Assembly: GCA_963930655.1 (NCBI GenBank)
Contig: OZ005616.1
Location: forward strand, 12,056,001 to 12,120,000
DNA: 64,000 nucleotides
Source of the DNA: Myrica gale
Taxonomy: Eukaryota; Streptophyta; Magnoliopsida; Fagales; Myricaceae
Direction: 5' to 3'
Translations under genes and position numbers: made by a program
In this document: positions 48,612 to 59,762 of the stretch, in pieces
Layout of the letters: each line of letters opens with the position of its first letter
How positions within the stretch are numbered: position 1 is the stretch's first letter
Notes under the pieces: model-generated
Told to the model about the DNA's origin: nothing
Databases searched by the model: none
Seen by the model: only the letters and a program-made list of their open reading frames with translations

Positions 48612-48811
48612 GGACTTTGTTTGAATCTTAAATAATTTGAGGTCAATTATTTGGGGTTAATATTAAAAATTCAATAAATAATTTTTTATTATTATAATAT
48701 TTATTAAAAATATTTTCTCTTTACTTTTTCACCAACTCTCGTCATTTTTTTATAAATAATAATATTTCACAAACTCCAATATCTAAAATTTTCACACTCA
48801 AATAACACCTC
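48612..48811. repeat. AT-rich MITE-like repeat, copy 2
   Basis: Shares ATTATTATAATATTTATTAA, CTTTTTCACCAA and TTTTCACACTCAAATA in the same order with the copy at 7767-7964. Confidence 0.6.
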
Positions 48812-50100
48812 AGTCTCTCGGCCTCAAACCGATGCATGAGTACACCACAAATTACCTCCAGTTAGATCAAATAGACAATTAAGTGCTAGTTTTTGAAAAG
48901 TAAGAATTATTTGTTATGTTTTTAATTTGAAGAAAAAGAATCATAATCCTTCCCCGCCAAAAACAAAAGGATACGTGTAAGATAACCAGTTAGCTTATGT
49001 GTTGCTTATAAGTAGAGAAAGATCAGCTAGCACTCGCAGAGGTATACACAAGTAGCTTCACATCTAAGGTTGTGTTTGTGTTGTAATATTTTTGGTATGA
49101 GAATATGTGTTGGTATTGGGTTTAGTGAAAATGTGAAGAGAGAGATAATTTTTTATATTTTTTGTAATTTTTTATATTTTTTAAGGTAGAGAGAGAGATT
49201 ATATTGGAGTATTTTATTAGGAGAGATAAAATTTTGAGGAATATTATGAATGCAAATGCAGCATAAGTTAGGAAACGCCTGCTGACTGTAGCTAGATTAA
49301 AACCGATCTTATTTGTGGTGGATACATAATTAGGGAATATTTTTAAAATTTTAAGAAAATGGAAGTTTATTGAGATTTGTGTAAAGTTTGAAATGTATAT
49401 GTAAAATTAAAAATTTTAAAATATAATTATTTTGTTAAAAATTTTGAACTTTCAAAAATTTAGACATAAACGTATGTAAGAGAGGTTTTAGAAATAAAAA
49501 AGGTTGACATTTCATTTGCTCGAACGACTGTCATAAAGATGAGGTCTTGCGTTCAAAAATTGCGGCTCCTCCCCACTCTCCACGGGGACAGGGCCACGTC
49601 TTTTCATTCTTTTTATTTTTTATTTTTTTAATCACGTCTTTTCATTTTTGTATTGCTGGGTGGCCTTCTGCCGCCTCCATCCGTCAACTTCTCGTACCTT
49701 CGACGACCAGCTGTCCCTTGTTTGAGGCGCCATTCTTGTCTGTGCATGCGCGTACATCTCATGCACAGGAGATTTGGGGATCTGCAGCCTGCAGGGATCC
49801 CTCCGCTGTTGTGTTTCGGGCCTCGGCGGTCCGATTTTCACTTGCGGGCCACGTGCCCACTTTAGTTTGAACGGATTTCTTCTCAAGGGGGTGTTGGGTC
49901 ATGAGTATTGTGAAGATTTTTTGTGTCTTGAGAATTTTTAGGTGATGTTAATTTTATTGGTATGTGTGTTGTAGTTATTTTTATGTGAGGTTAAAAATGA
50001 TGTTTGGTTGTAGGATTTTTGTATTGTGAGAATACAAAAAATCTTGAGAATTCTTTGTTAAACGAACAGCCCCTAAGCCAATTTTTTTTCCAAATGTGCT
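48812..50100. other. Intergenic DNA with MITE-like blocks
   Basis: A block at 49887-50075 starts GGGGGTGTTGGGTCATGAG and ends AACGAACAGCCCCTAAG, loosely inverted ends of a small element. Around 49072-49262 a similar motif pair occurs (GGTTGTGTTTGTGTTG). Frames at 49547-49886 are overlapping on both strands with no recognisable protein. Confidence 0.4.
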
Positions 50101-50261
50101 AATGGACGGCTGAGAGTTGTAGCGGCAATCCGACGGTATAAAATACTCCAGATGGTTTAATGAATTTTCTTGGCTTCCGGCTTGGCTCTGTGGCTTGGAG
50201 GCTCAATCCCTCTAGCTTTTACGCCTAACTTTGAAGTTTAAACCCTTCTCTTCAACTCTTC
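50101..50261 (+). repeat. Left arm of a long inverted repeat
   Basis: This arm is the inverse of 55071-55242. Shared words, in order, are TGGACGGC, CCGACGGTATAAAATACTCC, GGCTTCCGGCTTGGCTC, GGAGGCTCAATCCCTCTA, CTTTGAAGTTTAAACCC and CTTCAACTCTTC. The arm carries a TATA-like word, so it may derive from a promoter. Confidence 0.75.
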
Positions 50262-50531
50262 GACTTTGAGTCGGGCCCCACCCCCTATTATACTCATTCT
50301 TCACATCCATGACCCGAATTTAAACTTGGACATTTAACGGTCACAAAATTGCCAATTAGACCCCAATTAAGCAAACTCACCCTAATCGATCGTCTCTCAC
50401 CTCCCTCTATCTCTTGTGACCGAACTCATCTCTCTATCTCTCTCTACCATTCTTTTATTTCTTCAAACAAAGAACTTGAGCGTCGTCTCTCATCTCTCTC
50501 TCTCTGCGTACAATTTGTTCAAAAGTTTTTC

Positions 50532-50563
<32 letters not shown>

Positions 50564-51742
50564 ATGATGCTGGTTGAAGCAGATTTTCGGTGAAGTAACA
50601 GAGTTGATCCTGGTTCAAGCAGAGTTTCGGTGAAGCAATAGTGATTTGGTCGGTGTATCCTCAGATTTCTGGTAAAATTTTGGACCTAGGGTTTTCTTTC
50701 TCTACTTTCAGCTCTGTTCTATGAGGTTTGATGAGTTATGTTCTATGAGGAGTTGACTTTGACATGTTTATGTGTTTATAATATGTATTGTGTAATATGT
50801 TGTAGAGTTCTATTATGAAGATCTGATTTTTGGAATAAAAATTGAAGTTCATTTCACATTTTTTTTCTCATTGGTTATGTAGAATTGGTGGATGGATTTC
50901 GATTGATTATTTTTCTAAGAACATGGTTTCAATAATGTCATCTGATACTAGTCCAAATCAAAGTTATTTAAGAATATGGACCATGAAGGAGCTATGTTTG
51001 TTTTTGGAATTGGGGGCCACCTTGTCGTTGGTCTTCTGGTTCAACCAGTTGGCTTTTACCTATGCCACATGTTAAATGCAAGAGGGAGAGAGACAACAGG
51101 GTTTAAATTTTTTGTTTTTTCCAATCACTATGTTCATATCGGTTTTGGATGAGAGATGGTTTAATTACTCACAGACAATAAATTAGTAAGGTTGCATCAA
51201 TTTAAGATAACAACAGTGAAAGTCACCAATGGTTCATAGATTTGCAGCAAATAACGCATTACTAAAAAATGTATTAACTCAGGTTGAAGCACTGAAGAGA
51301 TGTAGGACAAGTGATCCTAATTTTCCAGACCCTCCAAAAACCGCTTCTTGCCTTCAAGAACACCTTTCAACAGCTTATTTCCACGTTGTTTCGGCTCTCT
51401 AGTTTCCACCCTTTTGCACCCCACTTCTACAGCGTCATCAGATATTGCTCTAGCAGCCGCTACTTCAAGCTCACATTTTTGGGAATATGCCCTCAAAACC
51501 AGTTATTAGAATAATTATGAGCTAATTATTTCTTTTATCGTCACATCTATTTATTACTTATTGGGTATAAAGTTGTACCATGAGATGTTACACAGTTATA
51601 TTGTTAAGTCAACTTGTAGAAAAGTCATGCCGATGATTAATGAATCAAAAGGTGGGGAGTATGATTTTTCGGTTCCTTGTTCACTTGACAGCTGTTCTAG
51701 ACCAAGGTACATACTTATGTACAAATAGGTATACACTCATCG
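50262..51742 (+). other. Leader-like and unassigned DNA inside the inverted repeat
   Basis: CT-rich tracts at 50390-50562 and a TAGGGTTTTCTTTC word near 50690 resemble a plant transcript leader. Frames at 50842-51075 and 51311-51514 show no recognisable protein. Could be the start of a gene not identified here. Confidence 0.35.
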
Positions 51743-53933
51743 TGCCTCTATTGAATAGGATGATGGACTTCGTCATTGAGGTAGTGACCTTAAGCAGATA
51801 AGTGACTGCACTGTAAGAGTACATGCACTAAACGGGATCAAATATGAATATCTTCTGGAAGTGATCACTGATATAGAGAAGGTATTCAGCACAATTAGTT
51901 TATTGTATCCTTAGACCTGAGAGGTTAATACATGTCTCTTTGTTATGTACTTGTACCTTGACCGAGTCATTTGGTGATGATCTTTCTAGGTCAAATATTC
52001 AAGACAACGTTGAGTCTCGTATATGATAAATGAGCTTGCGTAAATGCTCAACAAGGAATCCATCAGTCTCTTTGTGAGACAGTATATTCAGTATATCTGT
52101 ATAGAGTTGGACTTGAAAAGAAATCACTGGCCAGTGGACTTTGCGAAAATATATTTCGAAAGTAATATATATTATATATTTATTTCTGAAATTGTATTAG
52201 AAACAATTTGAGAGTCCAACGAGTTACAGATTGTGAATTAAGAATTATATGAGCTAGGGACTTAATCGGTGATATTATTTCAGTCCTATTAGCTCATGTG
52301 GAATATAGTATGGTGGAAGGATAAATAAACAAATAACTGTTAGCAAAAAAAGATTTCATGAAAATATTCTCATTATCTCGTGAGTCAATTGTGATATGTT
52401 AATGGACATAATCACAATTTGTAGAAGCTCATAAATTTGAAATACAGAATACAAGTGAGTTAAATGAAAAAGAGTTTTTCATGATGATCCTATGGCAGAG
52501 ATTTGAGATCCCTAAAGATCTCACGCATAAGCACAAGAGAAGCTCCAACGAAGCCATTATAAATAGCTCAGAACTTCATTTGAGAAAGAGAAGAATTCAT
52601 TTTTCACGAGAAGTTTTCTCTCTCTAAAACTCTCTCTCTCTTGAATTCTCTTTCTCAAGAACCGTGTGCGTGGATCTGAAGGAGGTAAAACGTTTGGGCT
52701 GCTAGATTTCAACGATCCAGGAATTTTCCTGCTGAGCGATTCCTACACTGGTATCGGAGCGAGGTTTGTGAAATCTCACAGCTGAGGTTTGTTTTCTTTC
52801 TCTAACTCACGCATGAAAAATTGGTGTTCTTCACGTTTAACTAAGTTTTGATGAGGAAGAACATGTTTTGGTTGTTTTAAGTGTTAATCCTTCGGTGTGA
52901 CATGCTTTTATATGCTGCCATGTGATTTTTCTTGTGAAAAATTTGAGAATCAGGTTAATTGTTCTCTATTGAATAGGATGATGGACTCCGTCATTGAAGT
53001 AGTGACCTTTAACAGAGGAGTGAGTGCAATGTAAGAGTAGATGCAATGAACGAGATCAAATATGAATATCTTCTGGAAGTGATAACTGATGTAGAGAAGG
53101 TATTCAACACAATTAGTTTATTGTATCCTTATGCAGGTCTGTATATTATGACATTGTTCCTTGACTGAGTCATTTGTTAATGATCTTTTTAGGTCAAATA
53201 TTCCAAACAATGTTGGGTCTTGTATATGATAAAGGAGCTTGCGTAAATGCTCAACAAGGAATCCACCAGTCTCTTTGTGAGACATTATATTCAGTATATC
53301 TGTATAGAGTTGGACTCGAAAAGAAATCACTGGCCAGTGGACTTTGGAAAAATGTTTTTCGAAATTAATATATATTATATATTTATTTGTGAAATTGTTT
53401 TAGAAACAATTTGAGAGTTCAACGAGTTAAAGATTGTGAATTAAGAATTATATGAGATAGAGACTTTATCGGTGATATTATTACAGTCCTATTAGCTCAT
53501 GTGGAATATAATACGGTGGAAGGATAAATAAACAAATAATTGTTAGCAAAAGGAATTTCACGAAAATAGTCTCATTATCTCAGGGGTCAATTGTGATATG
53601 TTAATGGACATGATCACAATTTGTAGAAGCCCATAAATTTGGAATACAGAATATAAGTGAGTTAAATGAAAAAGAGTTTTTCATGATGATCCTACGGCCG
53701 AGATTTGAAATCCCTAAAGATCCCACGCATAAGCAAATGAGAAGCTCTGAGGAAGCCATTATAAGTAGCTCAGAACTTCATTTGAGATAGAGAATAATTC
53801 ATTTTTCACGAGAAGTTTTCTCTCTCTAAAACTCTCTCTCTCAAGAAATGTGTGCGTGGATCTGAAGGAGGCAGAACGCTTGGACTGCTAGATTTCAACG
53901 ATCCAAGAATTTTCCCGCTGCGCGATTCTTACA
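51743..53933 (+). mobile_element. Two-LTR element with a 212 bp internal region
   Basis: Two direct repeats, 51743-52747 (1,005 bp) and 52960-53933 (974 bp), match along their length. They share ATTGAATAGGATGATGGACT, TATCTTCTGGAAGTGAT and GAAATCACTGGCCAGTGGAC, and end GATTCCTACA / GATTCTTACA. The first carries TATAAATAGCTCAG near 52560, as a promoter would. TGGTATCGGAGC, one base from the tRNA-Met primer binding site, starts two bases after the first repeat. Only 212 bp separate the repeats, with no gag or pol. No exact target duplication was found (CATCG and CATGA). Confidence 0.75.
52749..52760 (+). other. Primer binding site of the two-LTR element
   Basis: TGGTATCGGAGC differs at one base from the usual tRNA-Met site and lies one base inside the internal region. 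Confidence 0.75.
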
Positions 53934-55070
53934 CACATGACTCTCTAGTAAGCGGTAATTAGAAGATGCTCGCCTATTAATATTTAGAAAAATATAACCC
54001 TCAATTGCTGTCATTTATCAACCTATTAAATTCAATAAAAAGAAGAAATTCTTAGCTCAACTGCGAATAAGGAGCACCTTGCACTTTCTATAAGAAAAGG
54101 CTCCAATAGGAACCATACAAATTGCATAAAAGCTCAACTTATCCAAATTGAAAAGCTGATAAAATATTGAAAAGCAGAACAAGCTGATCAATTTTTTTTA
54201 TCCGAATGGTAATAGAAAAATAGAGTGAAGACCTTAGGAAACAAAACACAAAAATAATTTTTTCCACATGACCAATGTTTACTAAAATTACTAAAGAATG
54301 AAAGGAATCTCATGATATCTGCCTAGTTGTGTTTTCCTGCAGTCAGAGATGTTCTAGAAGAAATTTAATATGGCAAACTCCTCTTGAATATTCAAGGCCG
54401 AGGGAGGGATAGAAATGACAATTTTCCCTTAGTAACCTCAATATCTCCTCTGCCGTTTGTACATTCTCTCTTCTCTTTCAAGTAGTCAAGACATCCATCC
54501 AAAATAAAACGGATTAGAGATTTAATTCAATGCCCTTCTCTTCCATCTCTTGCGCTAAAATGTTCAATTTCTCAGTTTTACCCAACAAGACATTAAGCTT
54601 TAGGATTGATAGAGCACATCAAAGGTAGATAAGGAGCCGACTGACATGGTTATTATCGAATGGTTTCTTTGAATGTGGATTTTCATATTGTATTCAACGA
54701 AAATTATTCACTCCTTCGAAGTTCGTACCTTTAAGTTACTAAACTAATAAAAGTATGTAATATTTAAAAGAGAAAATGAACCCAATACCTATACCTGATA
54801 CCTTAGAAACTAGCAATTATATAATGGCTACCGGCTTTATCCCTCTGTCTTGCTCTCGTCGGACTCTTTGCATGCTTTCCAAAGCTGCAATGTCGGTCTT
54901 TGTTTAATGAGAGTGAAAAATCCATTCAGTTCGGTATAGTTAGTTTTTTCTGTGATGAAGAGTGAAAGGAAAGATTAGAAAAACTCACTTTTAGCTATTG
55001 AGAGGCATTCAGAGCAGCAAAACAATGGTGACGAGAAGGAAAAGGAACTTGTAGAGGAAGAAAGAAGTGT
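53934..55070. other. Unassigned DNA inside the inverted repeat
   Basis: No gene or repeat was recognised. The final 150 bp (54900-55070) are purine-rich, with GAAGGAAAAGG and GAGGAAGAAAG runs that would read as a CT-rich leader on the minus strand. Confidence 0.4.
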
Positions 55071-55242
55071 GAAGAGTTGAAGAAATTCAGGCGTAAAGGG
55101 TTCAAACTTCAAAGTGAGACGTATAAGAATAGAGGGATTGAGCCACCAAGCCATGGAGCCAAGCCGGAAGCAAAAAAAATCATTAAATGACCTGGAGTAT
55201 TATACACCGTTGGATCTGTAAAATGAAATATCTGCCGTCCAG
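55071..55242 (-). repeat. Right arm of the long inverted repeat
   Basis: Inverse partner of 50101-50261, with small indels. On the minus strand it continues into a CT-rich leader-like stretch. Confidence 0.75.
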
Positions 55243-55332
55243 TTGCACATCCGGAAGAAATAAACTTCGGATGGAATCCGTTCCCCACTTTAGTTCCTTT
55301 GAAGGGCTTTATGCCCAATTGTTGAAGAACTG

Positions 55333-55627
55333 ATTCGCTCAGTGTTATCTATCAAGTTCGTTACCAGCATCTCACTCTTGACTGGGCAATTGCAGGAGAA
55401 ATTTCTACTCTGCGGGCTCTTCTTTCGTGTCATCCCTTGTGGCAAATGAACTGGACTCCTCGCGAGGGAAATGGTTTTGCCCATAATTTAGCTAAGTGGG
55501 GTCTGTGTTCGAATAACTTTGGGGACTTTCGTCAATATGATGTGCCTGGGGATGTTCTGGATTGTGATGATTCTATGTTGTAATTTGGGGGGTGCTTTGT
55601 ATTCCCCTGTTTATCTAGAAAAAAAAA
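55333..55627 (+). mobile_element. LINE (L1-type) 3' fragment with target duplication
   Basis: One frame gives DSLSVIYQVRYQHLTLDW, then EISTLRALLSCHPLWQMNW, TPREGNGFAHNLAKWG and a stop near 55580. This is the RNase H-like end of plant LINE ORF2 (relatives have a PRE-x-N-x-x-AHNLA motif). A short 3' UTR ends in an A-rich tail. GTTGAAGAACTG (55321-55332) and GTTGAGGAACTG (55628-55639) differ at one base and form a 12 bp target duplication. The 5' end is truncated, as is usual for LINE insertions. Confidence 0.8.
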
Positions 55628-55639
55628 GTTGAGGAACTG

Positions 55640-56775
55640 GCTCACGGTGGTCTTTGTGGTTTTAGGCTTGCTGATAGTTTAGTTTACTACTAAAAGTTTA
55701 CTTTGCCGTGCTCAAAACAACTTTTGCTGTGGGGGAACAGTTGAGACTGCAAATACGCAAGCGGGACGGGAGAGAGAGAGAGTTCCATTTGCTACCAAGA
55801 GGATATGATAAACAAGTAACACAAAATGGGGAACCGACACCGTACTAAGTCTTATCTATAACTAGAAAAAGTTGCTTTCCACTATCAAATGTTGGCCTAA
55901 AGTCGATACACGAGTCTGGTAAATTCGAATCACTGATACCAAGGCAAAAATGGGATGCAGTAGTTGGCTTCTGCTTGCCACCAAAGGTCTCACTTGGGCC
56001 CTCCTTATGTCAATTTATTTGTATGCTTCCACAACAGTACTGTTCGTACTCCAGCTCCCATAAAACCTTTCCAATTAATGGTCATCCTACTTGTTTATAT
56101 GATAACATTTCGATAATTCAATGGAGACCGATTGATTTCCAGATCTCTTCTGGTCTGAAAGGTAAAGAAAATTGTCAAAGTGGGGTCTCCTTATGGAACA
56201 GTTTTTTTATTGGACCCAGTTTTTAATCTTCAACTACTACTGTGATGGAAACAGCATGCTCTTTTAGTGGTTTACATACAGTGATCACTAATTATATAAT
56301 CAAAGATATATCATTTCACAAATTTTCTGAAATAAAATATATTCAAGCAAGGTTTTTGAGTTAAGTAAATGGAAAATTTTAAAAATAACTACCTGGATTT
56401 TGAGGCGATAAAAAAATAACCGCTTGGGTTCCTAAACCAAGTAAATAACTGCTCGGAATTTGCATGCGTGTTTTAAATTCCAATTTTGGTTCATGAACGT
56501 TAACCGATATATGATGAACTCGGGAAAAGGGTAAATGTATCAAAAAGAAATGTCAAAAATTATGTGGATCATGTAATAGAGTTGATATTTTACAAACCCT
56601 ACCCCCAAAAATTAGAAAAAAGAGCTGTTTTAGGAAGTTCAATAGGAAATTATGATGTCTGCTATAGGAAATTATGATGTCATATATACATCAGCACCGC
56701 ACAACATTAATAGTCCATGCATTTGACTCAGGATCAGGATGTCAGTGAAAGAAAAGTTTTTTTTTCTTTTTTAGA
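55640..56775. other. Intergenic DNA without recognised genes
   Basis: A short direct duplication (GGAAATTATGATGTC near 56645 and 56667) is present. A MITE-like stretch may lie at 56360-56600. No coding sequence was recognised. Confidence 0.4.
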
Positions 56776-56783
56776 GTTTTACA

Positions 56784-57177
56784 TAGGGCTGAACAGGTTG
56801 GGCCGAAATCGACCGGGTTGCGCGATCTAAACTTGCTAAAATCAATTGGACTCGATCGATTCTGGGGCCCAAGGCATCGAGCCGCACCGAACTGAGGGGC
56901 CCTTTTGAATTTTTTCCCTCCCCTGCTCCCCCTTCACACATCGCTAAAACCCTAGCCCCCCTCCACATTGCCCACAGCCTCACCCCACTGCTGGTGTCTT
57001 CTCTCTCTCTCTCTCGCATATCGTCTCTCTCATGCGAGTCACGCCCCCTCTCTCTCTCTCTCAACTGACCGAACCAGGCCAACCACCAAATCTAGTCGGC
57101 CTGACCGGTTCTCCCAACCCACAGTTCGCTTGTTGGTTGGGAGAATTCTCGGTTTGGGGTGAAAACCGAACCTACTA
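56784..57177. mobile_element. hAT-type non-autonomous element, copy 2
   Basis: The 394 bp block starts TAGGGCTGAACAG and ends GAAAACCGAACCTACTA. A perfect 8 bp duplication GTTTTACA flanks it (56776-56783 and 57178-57185). It shares with copy 1 the TAGGGCTGAACAG start, a CT microsatellite core and a GGGGTGAAAACCGAACC end, but lacks the GT-rich tandem array. Confidence 0.78.
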
Positions 57178-57565
57178 GTTTTACATGTCGTATTTTTCAA
57201 GGAGAAGCAAGTGGATGGCAGGATCAGGCTACGGTGTTTTGCAAAGTCACTCATTGCGTTTGATAAACTGCAATTACATGAATCTCTTATTTTAGTATTT
57301 ACGGTGGTCTCTTATCTCAGGACAGGATACGCATGCATTGGCTATCAACCTTTTTAACCAAACGTAGTGGGCAATATTTTAATAGGGAACCAGCTAGTTT
57401 CAACCCCAGCCGTTTATTAGTACCTAGGGCAGTAAGCAGACAGGCCTTTATCCTGTAGGAAGAAATTTTAAATTTGTTTTTAATTCCTGAGCCAGCGCAG
57501 GAGAATTGTTGCACATTGCATGACGTAATTAATTAATCTGGCACAAACTACCCACGTACGAGACA

Positions 57566-57643
57566 ATCGCATACAAAACATTATCTGTAGTTATCGCATA
57601 CAAAACATTATCTGTAGTTATCGCATACAAAACATTCTGTAAT
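57566..57643. repeat. 27 bp tandem repeat, three copies
   Basis: Units start ATCGCATACAAAACATT at 57566, 57593 and 57620; the third is shortened (ATTCTGTAATT). Confidence 0.9.
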
Positions 57644-58033
57644 TATTTAGGCGAATGGATGATCAAATAATAATAAAAAAACAACATAATCTGTAGTTAA
57701 TTTCAATATTTCAACTGATTATATAAGCTGCCCACTAAATTCGACAAAACAGACCAGAGGGACAGAAACAAGAAAGCAATCCAAAACCAGAAATCCGATG
57801 CCTTCTTGGAATTTATTATATTTAAAATGAGGGTACAATAATATTAATGCAAACACCTTCAAACAAGAACAATGGAATAAACAGAAAAAGAAACAACACA
57901 AACTCCCAAGCATAAAGCAGAAGAAAAGTTCACATATATAGTACAAATGCATTTATGCATTGAGAAGAAATAAAAGCTTCGCCGGCAGCTTGTGCGCGCA
58001 TTGATTATCAGGCAAAACTTGAGAGCAGGCTAG
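57644..58033 (-). other. 3' flank of the SHORT-ROOT-like gene
   Basis: The 3' UTR lies here on the minus strand. Complement of TTTATTATATTTAAAATGAGG near 57810 gives A/T-rich candidates for poly(A) signals, but none is certain. A frame at 57719-57952 has no recognisable product. Confidence 0.4.
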
Positions 58034-59377
58034 CTAGCAATGGTCCTTTGAACATGTATCAGTATATGGTTTCCACGCTGAAGCCCAAACGACAGGTTCC
58101 TCCTTCCATGTCAAGTAAATTCCTGTTTCATCTCCTTGGGGTAGTCCAAGCGTCCACCGGCCAGCTCTGTACCTCTTTAGCAGCGCCTTAACGTCGTCCA
58201 GAACATCATCACTAAACCTAGCTGGCGAAAATGCCTCCTTGAGCCTCTCAGACCATTGGCTCCCTCTCTCCCTACTCTCATATTCTCCTTGATCACCATT
58301 TTCATCGTCACAAGCCAAAACCCTTATTATGCTCCTCAAGCACTCCCTCTCCAACTTCAATCTATCATCACTAGTTGGGACAAAGCTCTCCTCTAGCATC
58401 TCAAAGTACAACGTATAGAACCTGAGGCACTCTTCAAAGCACTTAACAAAGTCATGGTGATCTCTTGAGCTTGAAAAGTCAGCTTGTTCCTCGACAACGG
58501 TCACCACTCGAGGTCTTAGTGATTGGAGCATTCGAATCACAGCGCCCCTCTCCTCCACCTCTACTCTTCGCAAGGCCCCCATACAATTCACTGCAATAGA
58601 CTCATCCTCTTTAATACCTAGTCCCTCCTTTGTAAGCTCTCCCAAATGATTTAGTCCGCTTATCACATTGAACTCAAAGGGTACTCCCATTAACTTTGCA
58701 AACTTTGCCATTCTTTGGCCTACTTCCTTCATGACCGATTTCACTGTGCTTGCCGTTACCACAACAGTGAGCTTTAGATGAGGGGTTTCTTCATTCCTTG
58801 TCGCCAAAGCTTCTAGCAAAGTAGGCCATTGTGTACAAAGGGTGTTGCTCATATCAATTATGTGAAGTTTGCTTTCCCCTTCCAAGGCCTCCAATATAGC
58901 ACCGTTTGAAGCGACATGACCAAACGTCATCCATGGGCTTACCTCCTGGAACTTCAGTATTAATTTCCTAGCTGAATCGAACGACTGGCTCTTTTCAGCT
59001 ACTGAAGTTAAGGTTTTGTAGCATCGCTGGCCGGATTCCGTGGCCTTACAAAACAGAGCCTGCAAGAAATAAGATGCTAATTTCTGATCACAATCTCCAT
59101 AAGGTGAAGCAAACTCGTTTAACACCCACAGAAGGCGGTGGATTTCTGCAGAGTCCTTTTCAGACATCGCTCTTGCGCACGCCTTTAGAAGACTTGAAGC
59201 CCATTTACCTGATGCGCTAAGCAGCTCATTGGAGTCGGTTGATCGGCTTGTTGACGTGTAGCTATTCTGGAGCTGATTGTTGCTTTGCATGTCTGTCGCT
59301 GCCTGATCATCGTTCTGTACCTGGTTGGAGTACTGGAAGAACGGTGTTTCTTTCGGGATGAAAAGAGTTGTGTCCAT
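58034..59377 (-). CDS. SHORT-ROOT-like GRAS transcription regulator, intronless
   Basis: 447 residues, stop at 58034, one uninterrupted frame. The GRAS domain runs from about residue 57 ([15 protein letters not shown]) to 437. VHIID motif is LHIID (171-175), followed by [14 protein letters not shown] (181-194). The first leucine-rich region precedes it ([15 protein letters not shown], 81-95). PFYRE-type region is [13 protein letters not shown] (319-331). The SAW end has WSERLKEAF (375-383) and VVWASAWKP (429-437). This pattern matches SHORT-ROOT, a mobile regulator of root and leaf ground tissue that pairs with SCARECROW. The N-terminus is much shorter than in the 531-residue Arabidopsis protein, so it may be a short SHR paralogue. 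Upstream of the ATG are a TATA-like word and an ACGT core. No transposon lies between them. Confidence 0.9.
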   Translation of the reverse strand: MDTTLFIPKETPFFQYSNQVQNDDQAATDMQSNNQLQNSYTSTSRSTDSNELLSASGKWASSLLKACARAMSEKDSAEIHRLLWVLNEFASPYGDCDQKLASYFLQALFCKATESGQRCYKTLTSVAEKSQSFDSARKLILKFQEVSPWMTFGHVASNGAILEALEGESKLHIIDMSNTLCTQWPTLLEALATRNEETPHLKLTVVVTASTVKSVMKEVGQRMAKFAKLMGVPFEFNVISGLNHLGELTKEGLGIKEDESIAVNCMGALRRVEVEERGAVIRMLQSLRPRVVTVVEEQADFSSSRDHHDFVKCFEECLRFYTLYFEMLEESFVPTSDDRLKLERECLRSIIRVLACDDENGDQGEYESRERGSQWSERLKEAFSPARFSDDVLDDVKALLKRYRAGRWTLGLPQGDETGIYLTWKEEPVVWASAWKPYTDTCSKDHC

Positions 59378-59491
59378 TTTCTATGGAGCCCCTTCGACTC
59401 GAAGGCACAAAATGCAACCCCTCAACTTCATTTATAAATTCAGAAAAGGCCGTGTACAAGCCCTGTGATATAGAAAGCGGCCGTGTATGAG

Positions 59492-59518
59492 TTATATATA
59501 TTAATAGACGACGTCGTT
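59492..59518 (-). promoter_or_regulatory. TATA-like word and ACGT core upstream of the GRAS gene
   Basis: On the minus strand TATTAATATATATAAC lies about 115-130 bp before the ATG. A palindromic CGACGTCG (59509-59516) sits just beyond it; the ACGT core is a bZIP binding site type. Position fits a core promoter; use is inferred. Confidence 0.45.
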
Positions 59519-59746
59519 TTCACTCTGATTTATTAATGGCTTTCAGTGATTTTGGATATGATCTGACGACCTAATTATAATTTAAATCAGGAGATAATTG
59601 TATACAAAAGCAAATGCTGGCAGCTCAAAGTTTTCACACAGAGTGTTTTACAGTTTGAACAAAGTATATAGATGGTTAGCATAGTACAAAGATTGCGACA
59701 ACTGAGGAATTACTGCAACTAGATCCTGCGAAATGCCTTCCCACAT

Positions 59747-59762
59747 GGGGGGGGGGGGGGGG
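59747..59762 (+). repeat. G16 homopolymer
   Basis: A run of sixteen G (59747-59762) follows CCACAT. Such runs are often miscalled in length. Confidence 0.9.

Noticed and set aside
49547..49886. Overlapping frames of 107, 84 and 70 residues on both strands
   Set aside because: Composition is GC-richer, so frames are open by chance on both strands. A SINE was considered for 49510-49590 but the A and B boxes cannot be read convincingly.
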